In this document: in pieces, positions 1 through 8,498 of the stretch | How the letters are laid out: every line of letters starts with the position of its first letter | Position numbering within the stretch: the first letter of the stretch is position 1 | NCBI GenBank assembly: GCA_937996705.1 | Contig: CALKUQ010000019.1 | Location: forward strand, 62,001-126,000 | Direction of reading: 5' to 3' | Length of the DNA: 64,000 nucleotides | Source of the DNA: an uncultured Chlamydiae bacterium | GTDB lineage: Bacteria > Chlamydiota > Chlamydiia > Chlamydiales > 2-12-FULL-49-11 | Notes under the pieces: generated by a model | Seen by the model: only the letters and a program-made list of their open reading frames with translations | Databases searched by the model: none | What the model was told of the DNA's origin: nothing | Made by a program: the position numbers and the translations under genes

Positions 1-347
1 TGATCAATAGGGGATAGGAGTCCTGGAATAACGTGGTAGAGCCCATTATAGATCCCAGTAGCCTCTAACGTATATATGTCTTTGGGGGAGGCAACGATGC
101 ATAGAATGCTAGAATCCCTTGTCTCTAAGTCGCAAAACGGGCATGTGCTTTTATCAAAGAGAGCGTTGCATGTAGGGCATGCTAGTAAATCTTTTTTTAT
201 GCTATTTAAGAGGCTTGAAAGGGCATTTAAATCGGAATCTTTCCAAGAAATTATTTGAAACGCAAAGCGCTCAGCTGTCTTTTTTCCCACCCCAGGTAGC
301 TTTCTAAAAAATAAAATCAATTTTTGAATTGACTGCGGATAGCTCAT
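1..347 (-). CDS. recR: Recombination mediator RecR (3' part cut off by window edge)
   Basis: Reading the minus strand from an ATG at 347 gives an open frame that runs off the left edge of the window. It encodes the N-terminal ~115 residues of RecR: the helix-hairpin-helix region with the LPGVGKKTAERFAF motif, then a C4 zinc finger (CPTCNALF...CPFC) and the beginning of the Toprim domain (CIVASPKDIYTLE). RecR works with RecF/RecO to load RecA at gaps. The gene is divergent from fabH with a 78-bp spacer, the same neighbour relation as in Chlamydia trachomatis. Only the C-terminal Toprim part is missing, because of the window edge and not because of gene decay. Confidence 0.93.
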   Translation of the reverse strand, partial: MSYPQSIQKLILFFRKLPGVGKKTAERFAFQIISWKDSDLNALSSLLNSIKKDLLACPTCNALFDKSTCPFCDLETRDSSILCIVASPKDIYTLEATGIYNGLYHVIPGLLSPID

Positions 348-425
348 AGAATTGGGATTTTAGACGAGATTCGGATAAAAAGCACTAGGTTTAATAAAAT
401 AGATTGAGGTAAAATAGAAAGCATT

Positions 426-1427
426 ATGAAAGGACCTATTGCTTATATCTCCGCCCTTGGCACTTACTTGCCTAAAAAAGTTTTGACTAATTCAGATTTA
501 GAAAAATTAGTTGACACTACTGATGAGTGGATAGTCTCTCGCACAGGGATGAGGGAGCGACATATCGCAGAAGAGGGTGAATACACCTCTGATATGGGGT
601 TAAAAGCCGCACAAGTAGCTCTGACTCGTTCTGGTATTAAGGCAGAGGATATTGAGATGATCCTTGTGGCAACGCTTTCCCCTGACTATACCTTCCCTAG
701 CACCGCTTGTCTAATCCAGGCTGGATTGGGGGCTAAAAATGCTGCCGCGTTTGACATCCAAGCAGCTTGCTCAGGGATGGTCTATGCGTTGGCTGTTGGT
801 AAATCATTTATTGAATCTGGAATGTATAAAAATATTTTGATTGTCGCTTCTGAAAAAATTTCTTCTATTACAGATTATGAGGATAGAAACACTTGCATCC
901 TTTTTGGGGATGGAGCTGCAGCCTTGGTTGTTACAGACAGGGGGCCTGGCTTAAAGATTGGGAAAGCGTCGCTCGGAGCTGATGGAGATCAAGGGGGTCT
1001 GCTCCTTCTTCCTGCCGGAGGATGCAGAAAACCAGCGACTTATGAAACTGTTCAGCAAAGAATGCACTACCTAAAGATGGATGGGAAGGAGATTTTTAAG
1101 CACGCCGTCAGAAGAATGGAAGTTTCTGCAGTTCAGTGTATTGCGGATTCTCAATTAGAGAGCAAAGAGATTGCTTATTTAGTGCCTCATCAAGCTAATT
1201 TGAGGATTATTGATGCTATTGCTAAGCGGTGTAACATTGAAGACGAGAGGGTTGTTAAGGTTCTGGAGTTATACGGGAATACCTCTGCCTCTTCGATTGG
1301 CCTTGCTTTAGAGAAGCTGTTTGTTGAAAAGAAGATAAAAAATCGAGATAACTTGTTGCTCGTTGCTTTTGGAGCAGGGCTAACCTGGGGTTCTCTTATT
1401 GTAACTGCCGAAGGAGATTTTGCTTAA
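426..1427 (+). CDS. fabH: 3-oxoacyl-ACP synthase III (FabH)
   Basis: Condenses acetyl-CoA with malonyl-ACP to start type II fatty-acid synthesis. The 333-residue length is normal for the family. The thiolase-fold catalytic triad is visible as Cys115 in QAACSGM, His255 in VPHQANLRI and Asn285 in LYGNTSASS; the TDEWIVSRTG motif near residue 33 is typical. It is the first gene of an operon whose fabD begins immediately after its stop codon. The ATG at 426 has a purine-rich stretch (GATTGAGG) about 15 bases upstream and a possible -10 (TAAAAT, 410-415). Cytosolic; identity certain. Confidence 0.97.
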   Translation: MKGPIAYISALGTYLPKKVLTNSDLEKLVDTTDEWIVSRTGMRERHIAEEGEYTSDMGLKAAQVALTRSGIKAEDIEMILVATLSPDYTFPSTACLIQAGLGAKNAAAFDIQAACSGMVYALAVGKSFIESGMYKNILIVASEKISSITDYEDRNTCILFGDGAAALVVTDRGPGLKIGKASLGADGDQGGLLLLPAGGCRKPATYETVQQRMHYLKMDGKEIFKHAVRRMEVSAVQCIADSQLESKEIAYLVPHQANLRIIDAIAKRCNIEDERVVKVLELYGNTSASSIGLALEKLFVEKKIKNRDNLLLVAFGAGLTWGSLIVTAEGDFA

Positions 1428-2348
1428 ATGACTAGTTTCCAGAAGAATGCATTTATTTTCCCCGGTCAAGGGGCTCAAAAGCCTGGAATGGGAAAAGATT
1501 TTTTTGAAACGTTTTTAGAGGCAAAAGAAATTTTTCAGGAGGCGGATGAAATTCTTTCATTTTCCCTGTCAAAGCTTATCTTCGAGGGGCCTATGGAGAA
1601 GCTAACAGAGACAATGTTTAGCCAGCCTGCAATTTTTGTGACTAGTGTAGCGATTTTAACTACATTAAAAAAACAATTTCCCTCTTTGAAGCCTAGTATG
1701 ACGGGGGGGCTGAGCCTTGGTGAGTACACAGCTCTTTATGCAGCAGGCAAGGTTAGTTTCTCTGAGTGTCTTAAATTGGTAGGAGCTCGAGGAAAATTTA
1801 TGCAAGAGGCTTGCGTTGCTTACCCCGGTGCCATGCTCGTAGTGATGGGTCTAGAAGAGGGAGAAATTTTGAAAAGTGGGGCCTGGCTTGCGAATTTGAA
1901 CTGTCCGGGTCAAATTGTTGTTGCATGCCCGAAAGAAAAAGTAGATAGTATTACTAAAAATTTGCAAGAAAGAGGGGCAAAAAGAGTGCTTCCTCTAGCT
2001 GTTTCTGGTGCGTTTCACAGCCCTTTGATGGCTTCTGCCAGGGATAAATTAGAGCCGTTGATAGAGCAAGTGAAATTTCAAGACAGTGATGTTTTAATTG
2101 CAATGAATGTAGTTGGCGATTTTGTAGATGATGTTGATTTGATAAAAAAATATTTAACAGAGCAAGTCTCATCACCTACAAGATGGATGGAGTGCGCCCT
2201 TTCTCTTGCCCGCATAGAGGCTACCCATTTTTATGAGATAGGTCCTGGACAGTTGTCTTCAATGCATCGAAAGATGGGGATTGAAGCTCCAGTTACAGGC
2301 ATTGAAAAAGTTAGTGATTTGGAGCGTGTTTATGAAGCGATTGGCTAA
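1428..2348 (+). CDS. fabD: Malonyl-CoA:ACP transacylase (FabD)
   Basis: Transfers malonyl from CoA to the ACP phosphopantetheine, supplying extender units to FabH and later condensing enzymes. The 306-residue protein begins with FPGQGAQ. It carries the nucleophile Ser97 in GLSLGEY and the catalytic His197 in GAFHSPLM, the two hallmarks of the acyltransferase family. The start codon directly follows the fabH stop, and the 3' end overlaps fabG by 17 bases, so translation is probably coupled along the operon. Gene order fabH-fabD-fabG-acpP is as in Chlamydia. Confidence 0.97.
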   Translation: MTSFQKNAFIFPGQGAQKPGMGKDFFETFLEAKEIFQEADEILSFSLSKLIFEGPMEKLTETMFSQPAIFVTSVAILTTLKKQFPSLKPSMTGGLSLGEYTALYAAGKVSFSECLKLVGARGKFMQEACVAYPGAMLVVMGLEEGEILKSGAWLANLNCPGQIVVACPKEKVDSITKNLQERGAKRVLPLAVSGAFHSPLMASARDKLEPLIEQVKFQDSDVLIAMNVVGDFVDDVDLIKKYLTEQVSSPTRWMECALSLARIEATHFYEIGPGQLSSMHRKMGIEAPVTGIEKVSDLERVYEAIG

Positions 2349-3087
2349 TAAAAATGTTATTATTACAGGTGGGACTAGAGGGATTGGTTTTGCAATAGCC
2401 TCTTTTTTTGTAAAAGAGGGAGCTAGTGTTATCATCGTAGGGACAAGTGAAGAGAAAGGTCAAATAGCAGCTTCAGAGCTTAAAAAAATATGTGACGATT
2501 CAAATCAAAAAATTGAATTTTATAAAGTAGATGTTTCAAAAAAAAATGAGGTAGATCTTTTTTCTGAGATCGTTTTAAAAAATTGGGGACGGATAGATGT
2601 CCTGATCAATAATGCTGGAGTAACTAGAGATCAGCTTCTTATGAAAATGAAAGAGGATGATTGGGATACAGTGCTCGATATTAATTTAAAATCAGTGTAT
2701 ACTTTGTGTAGCGCTTTTATAAGAAGCATGATTAAGCAGAGATGTGGTAGAATCATTAATATCTCATCGGTTGTAGGATTAAAGGGAAATCCCGGTCAAG
2801 CTAACTATTCGGCCTCAAAGGCTGGTATGATTGGGTTTTCCAAAACTCTTGCAAAGGAAGTAGCGTCGAGGAATATTACGGTGAACTGTATTGCTCCTGG
2901 TGGTATAGCAACGGACATGTTGGATTCACTAACAGATGCTCAAAAAGAGTTTTTACTAAAAGATGTGCCTATGGGAAGATTCGGCTTGCCAGAAGAGATA
3001 GCAGCTGCTGCATTATTTCTTGCAAGTGATGAATCTAACTATATTACAGGTCAAGTGCTCTCCATAGATGGAGGAATGACTGCATAA
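2332..3087 (+). CDS. fabG: 3-oxoacyl-ACP reductase (FabG)
   Basis: NADPH-dependent short-chain dehydrogenase that reduces 3-oxoacyl-ACP in each elongation cycle. From the chosen ATG the protein has 251 residues, with the TGGTRGIG cofactor motif (12-19), NNAG (93-96), the active-site serine in NISSVVG and the catalytic YSASK (Tyr159, Lys163). I chose the ATG at 2332 because GGAG lies 7 bases upstream and the SDR fold begins right after it. An in-frame codon at 2281 would add 17 residues with no family counterpart. The start lies inside the end of fabD. Confidence 0.96.
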   Translation: MKRLANKNVIITGGTRGIGFAIASFFVKEGASVIIVGTSEEKGQIAASELKKICDDSNQKIEFYKVDVSKKNEVDLFSEIVLKNWGRIDVLINNAGVTRDQLLMKMKEDDWDTVLDINLKSVYTLCSAFIRSMIKQRCGRIINISSVVGLKGNPGQANYSASKAGMIGFSKTLAKEVASRNITVNCIAPGGIATDMLDSLTDAQKEFLLKDVPMGRFGLPEEIAAAALFLASDESNYITGQVLSIDGGMTA

Positions 3088-3123
3088 AATTACTAACAAA
3101 AAACCATATAGGATAATTAAGGT

Positions 3124-3372
3124 ATGGACGAAATAGAAAAAGAAGTAATAGATATTGTTGTTGAGCAACTTGGGGTTGACCCAGAAGAAGTGACAGCAGA
3201 GAAGTCTTTTGTGGAAGACTTAAATGCTGATTCCCTTGATCAGACAGAGCTCATTATGACATTTGAAGAGAGGCTTGATCTCGAGATTTCTGAGACAGAA
3301 GCTGCAACTCTACAGACTGTAGGAGATGTAGTTGCTTTTATTAAGAAAAAGAAGCTTGAAATCAACGCATAA
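3124..3372 (+). CDS. acpP: Acyl carrier protein (AcpP)
   Basis: Small acidic carrier of growing acyl chains, 82 residues. The phosphopantetheine attachment site is Ser37 in the DSL motif of DLNADSLDQTEL. It should be modified by AcpS, which is encoded at 9.3-9.7 kb of this window. A lysine-rich tail (IKKKKLEINA) ends the protein. It is the last gene of the fab operon and is followed within 21 bases by a strong intrinsic terminator. The gene is 36 bases from fabG. Confidence 0.97.
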   Translation: MDEIEKEVIDIVVEQLGVDPEEVTAEKSFVEDLNADSLDQTELIMTFEERLDLEISETEAATLQTVGDVVAFIKKKKLEINA

Positions 3373-3392
3373 GTCAAAAATTATGGTTTTAT

Positions 3393-3424
3393 AAAATGTC
3401 GTGCAAAAGCACGACATTTTTTTT
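3393..3424 (+). terminator. Rho-independent terminator of the fab operon
   Basis: A perfect 12-bp stem (3393-3404 pairs with 3409-3420), an AAAA loop and a following T run (eight T in total including the stem end) lie 21 bases after acpP. The GC-rich centre GTCGTGC/GCACGAC makes this the clearest intrinsic terminator in the window. Confidence 0.93.
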
Positions 3425-3439
3425 AGAGTAAAAAATCTT

Positions 3440-3512
3440 AACTCTCCCTGTAGCTCGTATCTTGATTGTTTTGTTCGGCACTAAGGGCGAATAAGTAGCA
3501 GGCCGGGTTTTA
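3440..3512. repeat. Intergenic repeat copy abutting the potD stop codon
   Basis: This ~73-bp stretch is nearly identical to 50068-50140. On the minus strand it begins at the potD stop codon with TAAAACCCGGCCTGCTACTT and continues through ATTCGCCCTTAGTGCC and AATCAAGATACGAGCTA. The same core also follows the stop codons near 12.41, 24.19 and 50.14 kb. It lies between acpP and potD, which are convergent. Confidence 0.8.
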
Positions 3513-4568
3513 AGATTTGATTTCAACCCAGGTGGGGCGAATTTTGCTTTGAGGGATCAGGTAGTGTGTGAAAAAGAGGTCATTTCGACTTTGGACTTCT
3601 TTAAGAATTTCGTAGTACCTTGGTATGTTTCCCAAGCTTGTAAAGGGTAGGGTGTCTGTGCATGCTGGAAATAGGGGGCTCAGATCAAACTGTTTTGCCA
3701 TAATTTCGGGTTTATAGATGTAGTTGATGAATTTGTAGGCTGCATCAATGTGTTCAGCTCCTGCAGAGATTGAGACGTTTTCAATGGTGGTGAAAACCCC
3801 CTCTCGTGGCAGGTAGATCTGAAGGTGGGGAAAAGCCTCAAAATTTTTCCAGAAAAAAGAGACTCTCATGAGAGCTACGGGACAATCTTCGGAAGAAATC
3901 ATGTATTGCACCCGATCGTCTGTATAAGCTTCAACTCTTTTTTTCTGATTCTTAAGTAATTGGATCACTTTTGTCTCCTCTTTGGAAGAGAGTGTGTTTT
4001 TGTATCCAAAGAGATAGTGTGAGGCAAAATCGATAGCCTCGACCGGATCTGCTGTCATTATAACTTTGTAAGTCCCTTCAAACAGGGCCGCTAATGAGGG
4101 TTGAAAATTTCTCGGAAGCTTCTTTGTTTCATGAGTAATCCCGTAAACTTCCCAAGAATAGGGAACAGAGTGTTCATTCTTTCGATCGAACTTAAGATCT
4201 AAAAGATAGGGTTCGATTCGATTCATAAAATCAAGGTTTCCCTTGTTCAAAGGGGCTAAAAGATTTTTTTGTTTTAATGCCGTCACCGCGTAGTCTGAGG
4301 GGAAAACAAGATCGTAACCTACACCTTTTGTGCTTTCTAGCTTTAGGATCAGTTCTTCGTTGCTACCGTAATAATTGACATTTAAGTGAATTCCCGTCTC
4401 TTCTTCAAATTTTTTTAGGGTCTCTTCTGGAAAAAAATCACCCCAAACAAAGATGTTGAGGGTATTAGGATCGCTATTTTTTGAAAACGAATAACTAATG
4501 AAATAAGTAGTGAATAAAATAAATAGAGTTATGAGAAAAATATAAAAAAAGCGGATAAATAATTTCAT
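3510..4568 (-). CDS. potD: Spermidine/putrescine ABC transporter, substrate-binding protein PotD
   Basis: A 352-residue extracytoplasmic binding protein for polyamines. An N-terminal hydrophobic segment (about residues 5-28) serves as signal or anchor; I see no lipobox cysteine. The mature part starts with the typical LNIFVWGDFFPEETLKKFEE and has YYGSNEELILKLE and YDLVFPSDYAV, both characteristic of the PotD/PotF family. It is the last gene of potABCD, starting one base into the potC stop region (shared base 4568). Its stop codon is part of a dispersed repeat. Polyamine import from the host is the likely role. Confidence 0.93.
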   Translation of the reverse strand: MKLFIRFFYIFLITLFILFTTYFISYSFSKNSDPNTLNIFVWGDFFPEETLKKFEEETGIHLNVNYYGSNEELILKLESTKGVGYDLVFPSDYAVTALKQKNLLAPLNKGNLDFMNRIEPYLLDLKFDRKNEHSVPYSWEVYGITHETKKLPRNFQPSLAALFEGTYKVIMTADPVEAIDFASHYLFGYKNTLSSKEETKVIQLLKNQKKRVEAYTDDRVQYMISSEDCPVALMRVSFFWKNFEAFPHLQIYLPREGVFTTIENVSISAGAEHIDAAYKFINYIYKPEIMAKQFDLSPLFPACTDTLPFTSLGNIPRYYEILKEVQSRNDLFFTHYLIPQSKIRPTWVEIKS

Positions 4569-5347
4569 TAGAATAGCCTCGCCTCTTTTTTAAAGGTAAA
4601 AAATAGAGATGCCAAAAGGGCAATTAAGATGAGTAAAATTGAGGCAAAGGCGTTAATCACAGGAGATATGCCGTAGCGAATGGAGTTTACTAAAAATAGG
4701 GAGAGAGTTTGCACAGAGGTTCCAGAGCAAAAATAGGATAAGACAAAATCATCAAAAGAGATAATAAAAATCATTAAGCTTACCGCAAGTAGGGTAGGTC
4801 TCATAAGTGGAAGAGAGACTTTGAAAAAAGTTTGAGCAGAGCTTGCCCCTAGGACTCTAGAGGCTTCGAAAATTCTAATATCAATTTCGGCAAATCTTGT
4901 GAAAAGAATGGGTATTGAAAATCCGATTCCTAAAACTGTGTGAGCGACAACAATGGTGGGAAGTCCGAGCGGAACATGGGCTAGGGTAAAATAGCTTAGT
5001 AATCCTGCGCCAAGAACTGTTTCGGGGATAATTAGGTTTCCATAAAATATAGTTGACCAGTTGCCTAAGGTCCGAAATCTCGAAAGAAGATAGAGGAGCG
5101 CCGTTGTTAAAAGAAGGGAGAGGAGGGTTGAAAATGAGGCAACGATAAAGGAATTAAGAAAAGAATCCCAAAGTTGTTGCGCTTCAAAAAGTTCTTTATA
5201 CCAGTGGATTGTGAAATGACCCCAGGGGGCAGGAAACGACTTTGCATTAAAGGAAAAAGCAATTAATACAAATAAAGGAAGGTAGAGGAAGCTGAATGTC
5301 GTCCATAAAAAAATCCTCGGGATAAATTTTTTCAAGCTTTTGCCCAT
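4568..5347 (-). CDS. potC: Spermidine/putrescine ABC transporter permease PotC
   Basis: Inner-membrane permease of 259 residues with about six hydrophobic segments. The EAA loop that docks with the ATPase is visible as EASRVLGASSAQTFFKVSLP (~155-174). The N-terminus has the family pattern FLYLPLFVLIAFSFN. It overlaps potB by 16 bases and touches potD, so the four genes form one transcription unit read potA-potB-potC-potD. Confidence 0.94.
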   Translation of the reverse strand: MGKSLKKFIPRIFLWTTFSFLYLPLFVLIAFSFNAKSFPAPWGHFTIHWYKELFEAQQLWDSFLNSFIVASFSTLLSLLLTTALLYLLSRFRTLGNWSTIFYGNLIIPETVLGAGLLSYFTLAHVPLGLPTIVVAHTVLGIGFSIPILFTRFAEIDIRIFEASRVLGASSAQTFFKVSLPLMRPTLLAVSLMIFIISFDDFVLSYFCSGTSVQTLSLFLVNSIRYGISPVINAFASILLILIALLASLFFTFKKEARLF

Positions 5348-6273
5348 TTCACCTCTCCGACAAATAGTTGATAGAGTTTTTTTAGGGCAAACTGGAGTAC
5401 TACTAAGGCGACTAGGAGGGCTGTTGTGCTTAATACTGTAAATGCAACTCCTAATGGAGCTGTTTGATGATCCATAATAAAAAACGAGATAACATTCCCG
5501 ATAAATAGGTCTTTAGCCCCTCCCATTAGTTCTGGAATAACAAACTCCCCAAATGCTGGAATAAAAACAAGATAAATGCCAGAGCGTATTGCATTCATGC
5601 TTACGGGAATAAGTATTCTCCGGATGGTCTGATTTTTGTTTGCCCCTAGATCAAGAGAGGCTTCTAGTAGAGAGTGGTCGAATCGTTCTAGCGAAGAGAA
5701 TATGGGGAGGACCATAAATGGAAGGTAAAAATAGACCATCATTAAATAAATAGAGAAGTGGGAGTTTAAAAAATGTATGGGATGGGAGATGCACCCAAGT
5801 TGTAGTAAGATGTTATTAATAAAACCGTGTTTTTCTAGAACAAAAAACCAGGCATAGATGTGTAAAATAAAATTAGTCCAAAAAGGGATGATGATAAGAA
5901 ATAGTAGGAAGTTTTTTAATTTCCCGCTGTGAAAAACGATGCAGTAAGCAAGGGGAAATCCAAGTATAAGACATAATAGGGTGGTGACAAATGCAAGTGA
6001 TACAGAATTTGCTATTACTTTGAAGTATGTTAGGGTTAGGATAGATTTAAAGTGCTCAACAGTAAAGGATTCAAAATGACCAGATGCAGATAATTTAAAA
6101 AAACTAGAGGTGATTAAGATGAAAAGGGGGAGGTAGAAAAAAATGACTTGCCAGATGAATGCGGTAGAGCCAATAGCAAAGGGAATTCCCCCTTTTAAAA
6201 ATTTTCTTAGCTGAGTTTTTGGCTTTTTTGTGGAATGGGGGGTAATAAAATCATTTTCAAGAGCTGTGGCCAT
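5332..6273 (-). CDS. potB: Spermidine/putrescine ABC transporter permease PotB
   Basis: Second transmembrane subunit. From the ATG at 6273 the protein has 313 residues and about six membrane segments, with the EAA motif EASLDLGANKNQTIRRILIP. This start is preceded by GGAGGGG and lies one base after the potA stop codon. An in-frame upstream codon at 6330 would add 19 residues that overlap potA and look non-native. Works as a heterodimer with PotC. Confidence 0.93.
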   Translation of the reverse strand: MATALENDFITPHSTKKPKTQLRKFLKGGIPFAIGSTAFIWQVIFFYLPLFILITSSFFKLSASGHFESFTVEHFKSILTLTYFKVIANSVSLAFVTTLLCLILGFPLAYCIVFHSGKLKNFLLFLIIIPFWTNFILHIYAWFFVLEKHGFINNILLQLGCISHPIHFLNSHFSIYLMMVYFYLPFMVLPIFSSLERFDHSLLEASLDLGANKNQTIRRILIPVSMNAIRSGIYLVFIPAFGEFVIPELMGGAKDLFIGNVISFFIMDHQTAPLGVAFTVLSTTALLVALVVLQFALKKLYQLFVGEVKWAKA

Positions 6274-6274
6274 T

Positions 6275-7363
6275 TTACCCCTCCAATAAAACAACATTCT
6301 CTTTTTGCCAAGAGAGATAGACTTCATCATCGTAATCTATATTTTCTTGGGGGAAGTGTTCTTCATTTTGCTCAAAAACCTGCAACTTCATTTTGTTTTT
6401 TAAAATTACTTCATAGAGGGTTGATCTTCCCGTATAAACAATAGAAGAGACTGATCCTGTAAGGCAGTTAGAGAAATTTTCTACGGGTTTTTTAGAGATA
6501 AAAATTTTCTCTGGCCTAATACTCATGATAGCCTCTCCTTGGAGAGCAAACCTATTGTTTTGTGGAGAGACTATTGTAAAGCTACCTAAACCTCGAACTT
6601 CAAATTTTATTTCATTTTCTTCCGTAACTAACCTGCCCTCAAAAGTATTTGTATTTCCCACAAAATCAGCTACAAAGGTAGAGTTAGGAAACTCGTAAAT
6701 TTCTTTAGGGGTCCCTATCTGGGCAATTTTTCCATACGGATTCATAATTGCCATATGATCTGCTACAGTAAGGGCTTCGAACTGATCGTGGGTTACATAG
6801 ACGAAAGTTGTTAACAGTTTGTCCTGAAGATCAATTAATTCAATTAATAACTTTTCTCTAAGCTTGAAATCAAGAGCAGCTAAGGGCTCATCAAGAAGGA
6901 GAACTTCAGGTTCACTGATAATAGCTCTAGCAATGGCAACTCGCTGCTGCTGTCCGCCTGAAAGTTGAGAGGGTTTTTTATAGACATGATCTTCTAAATG
7001 AAATGCCTTTAAAATTTTTTGCACTTTATAAATAATTTCTTCTTTAGATTTTTTTTGAATCGTTAAACTGTAGGCAACGTTGTCAAACACTGAGAGATGA
7101 GGAAAAAGGGCGTAATTTTGAAAAACTACGTTAATCTTTCTTTTATGAACGGGTTGATCGGTAATGTCGATATTTCCTAAAAAAATCCTTCCAGAATCAA
7201 CTTTTTCAAGCCCCGCAATCAGACGTAATAGGGTTGTTTTTCCGCAGCCTGAGGGGCCTAAAAGGGCAAAAAACTCCCCTGAGGGAATTTCTAAAGAAAT
7301 ATTATCAAAAATTACATTACCATTTTTAGTTTTTGACACATTTTTTAGACAAATATTCCTCAA
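6275..7363 (-). CDS. potA: Spermidine/putrescine ABC transporter ATPase PotA
   Basis: A 362-residue ATPase that powers polyamine import. It shows Walker A GPSGCGKTT (~36-44), the Q-loop region, signature LSGGQQQR, Walker B LLLDEPLAALD and a C-terminal TOBE-like regulatory region (MSIRPEKIFI). The start is TTG at 7363 with AAGGAAAG just upstream; no ATG fits better. First gene of potABCD. Divergent from trxB across a 157-bp spacer. Confidence 0.95.
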   Translation of the reverse strand: MRNICLKNVSKTKNGNVIFDNISLEIPSGEFFALLGPSGCGKTTLLRLIAGLEKVDSGRIFLGNIDITDQPVHKRKINVVFQNYALFPHLSVFDNVAYSLTIQKKSKEEIIYKVQKILKAFHLEDHVYKKPSQLSGGQQQRVAIARAIISEPEVLLLDEPLAALDFKLREKLLIELIDLQDKLLTTFVYVTHDQFEALTVADHMAIMNPYGKIAQIGTPKEIYEFPNSTFVADFVGNTNTFEGRLVTEENEIKFEVRGLGSFTIVSPQNNRFALQGEAIMSIRPEKIFISKKPVENFSNCLTGSVSSIVYTGRSTLYEVILKNKMKLQVFEQNEEHFPQENIDYDDEVYLSWQKENVVLLEG

Positions 7364-7462
7364 TCTTTCCTTACCCCTCTTGTTTCGCGAGTTAGTCAGG
7401 TTCTGCCCCCGATTAGACCATCTATTTTCGCCGAATGCGAGTTATTTCCACAATAACTTTTA

Positions 7463-7491
7463 TTGCTTTTATGATCTTTTTTTCGGATAAT
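7463..7491 (+). promoter_or_regulatory. Predicted sigma-66/70-type promoter of trxB
   Basis: TTGCTT (7463-7468), a 17-base spacer and GATAAT (7486-7491) lie about 30 bases before the trxB ATG in the potA/trxB divergent gap. The predicted leader is short and contains the GAGAGG ribosome binding site. Inferred from consensus match only. Confidence 0.55.
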
Positions 7492-7520
7492 CGATTCTTT
7501 AAAATAAAGAGAGGTTTTTA

Positions 7521-8498
7521 ATGGATGTTAGGCAAGTCGTAATTATTGGATCGGGACCGGCAGCCTGGACGGCAGCGCTCTATGCCGCTAGGGCAGAACT
7601 AAAGCCTGTTGTCTTTACTGGAGTAAAAAAGGGGGGGCAAAGAGGAGGACAACTAACTACTACTTATGAAGTTGAGAATTTTCCTGGCTTTCCGTTGGGC
7701 GTTACAGGTCCAGAGCTTATTCGTTTAATGGAGCATCAGGCTAGAAGGTTCGGAGTGGAGGTTTTTGAGGAGGATGTAATTGAACTAGATCTGGAAAATT
7801 GTCCATTCGGGGTAAAGGGGACAGGAAATAGTGTGTTAACACTTTCAATTATTTTAGCTACAGGTGCCTACGCCCGAAAAATGGATGTCCCTGGTAATAA
7901 TGAGTTTTGGAATAAGGGAATTAGCGCTTGTGCCGTTTGCGATGGGGCACTTCCATTTTTTAGAAATCAGCCACTTGCTGTTATTGGAGGGGGCGATTCT
8001 GCTTGCGAAGAGGCTCATTTTTTAACTAAATATGCAAGTCAGGTCTATTTAATTGTGCGTAAAGATCATTTTAGAGCTTCTAAGATTATGCAAGACAGGG
8101 TCATGGATCACCCAAAAATTCAAGTGATTTTTGGTCATACCCTAGAGCGAGCTGTAGGAAAAACTAGTTTGGAAGCAATTGAGATAAAAAGCGCTGCTAC
8201 GGGCGAAATAAAAAAAATTTCTGTAAGAGGTCTTTTTTATGCAATCGGTCATGAACCTAATACAGAGCTTGTAAGAGGAAAAATTGAGCTTGATGAAACC
8301 CTCTATATTAGTGTTAAAAAAGGGACGTCACACACTTCTAAGGAAGGTGTTTTTGCAGCTGGTGATGTGTGTGATAAAAGATACCGTCAGGCAATTACTG
8401 CTGCAGGGATGGGGTGCATGGCAGCTCTCGATGCAGAAAAATGGCTCACAGAAAAAACAGATGCTGAAAAATGTTTAGTAGTAAAAAATCACAAGTAA
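7521..8498 (+). CDS. trxB: Thioredoxin reductase TrxB
   Basis: NADPH:thioredoxin flavin oxidoreductase, 325 residues. It has the FAD motif GSGPAAW (10-16), GGQLTTTYEVENFPGF, the redox-active pair Cys137/Cys140 in CAVCDG, the NADPH motif VIGGGDSACEEA and the C-terminal FAD contact GVFAAGDVCD. It should keep reduced the two thioredoxin-like proteins encoded near 52.2-53.1 kb, at least the cytosolic one. SD GAGAGG is 6 bases before the ATG. The 3' end overlaps the next gene by 28 bases. Confidence 0.96.
   Translation: MDVRQVVIIGSGPAAWTAALYAARAELKPVVFTGVKKGGQRGGQLTTTYEVENFPGFPLGVTGPELIRLMEHQARRFGVEVFEEDVIELDLENCPFGVKGTGNSVLTLSIILATGAYARKMDVPGNNEFWNKGISACAVCDGALPFFRNQPLAVIGGGDSACEEAHFLTKYASQVYLIVRKDHFRASKIMQDRVMDHPKIQVIFGHTLERAVGKTSLEAIEIKSAATGEIKKISVRGLFYAIGHEPNTELVRGKIELDETLYISVKKGTSHTSKEGVFAAGDVCDKRYRQAITAAGMGCMAALDAEKWLTEKTDAEKCLVVKNHK

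Noticed and set aside
76..258. A 60-codon plus-strand frame at the left edge
   Set aside because: It is antisense to recR, whose zinc-finger and Toprim motifs are clear on the minus strand.
7364..7460. The potA upstream gap as another copy of the dispersed repeat
   Set aside because: Only short words (such as TATTTTCGCC) are shared; no alignable module.
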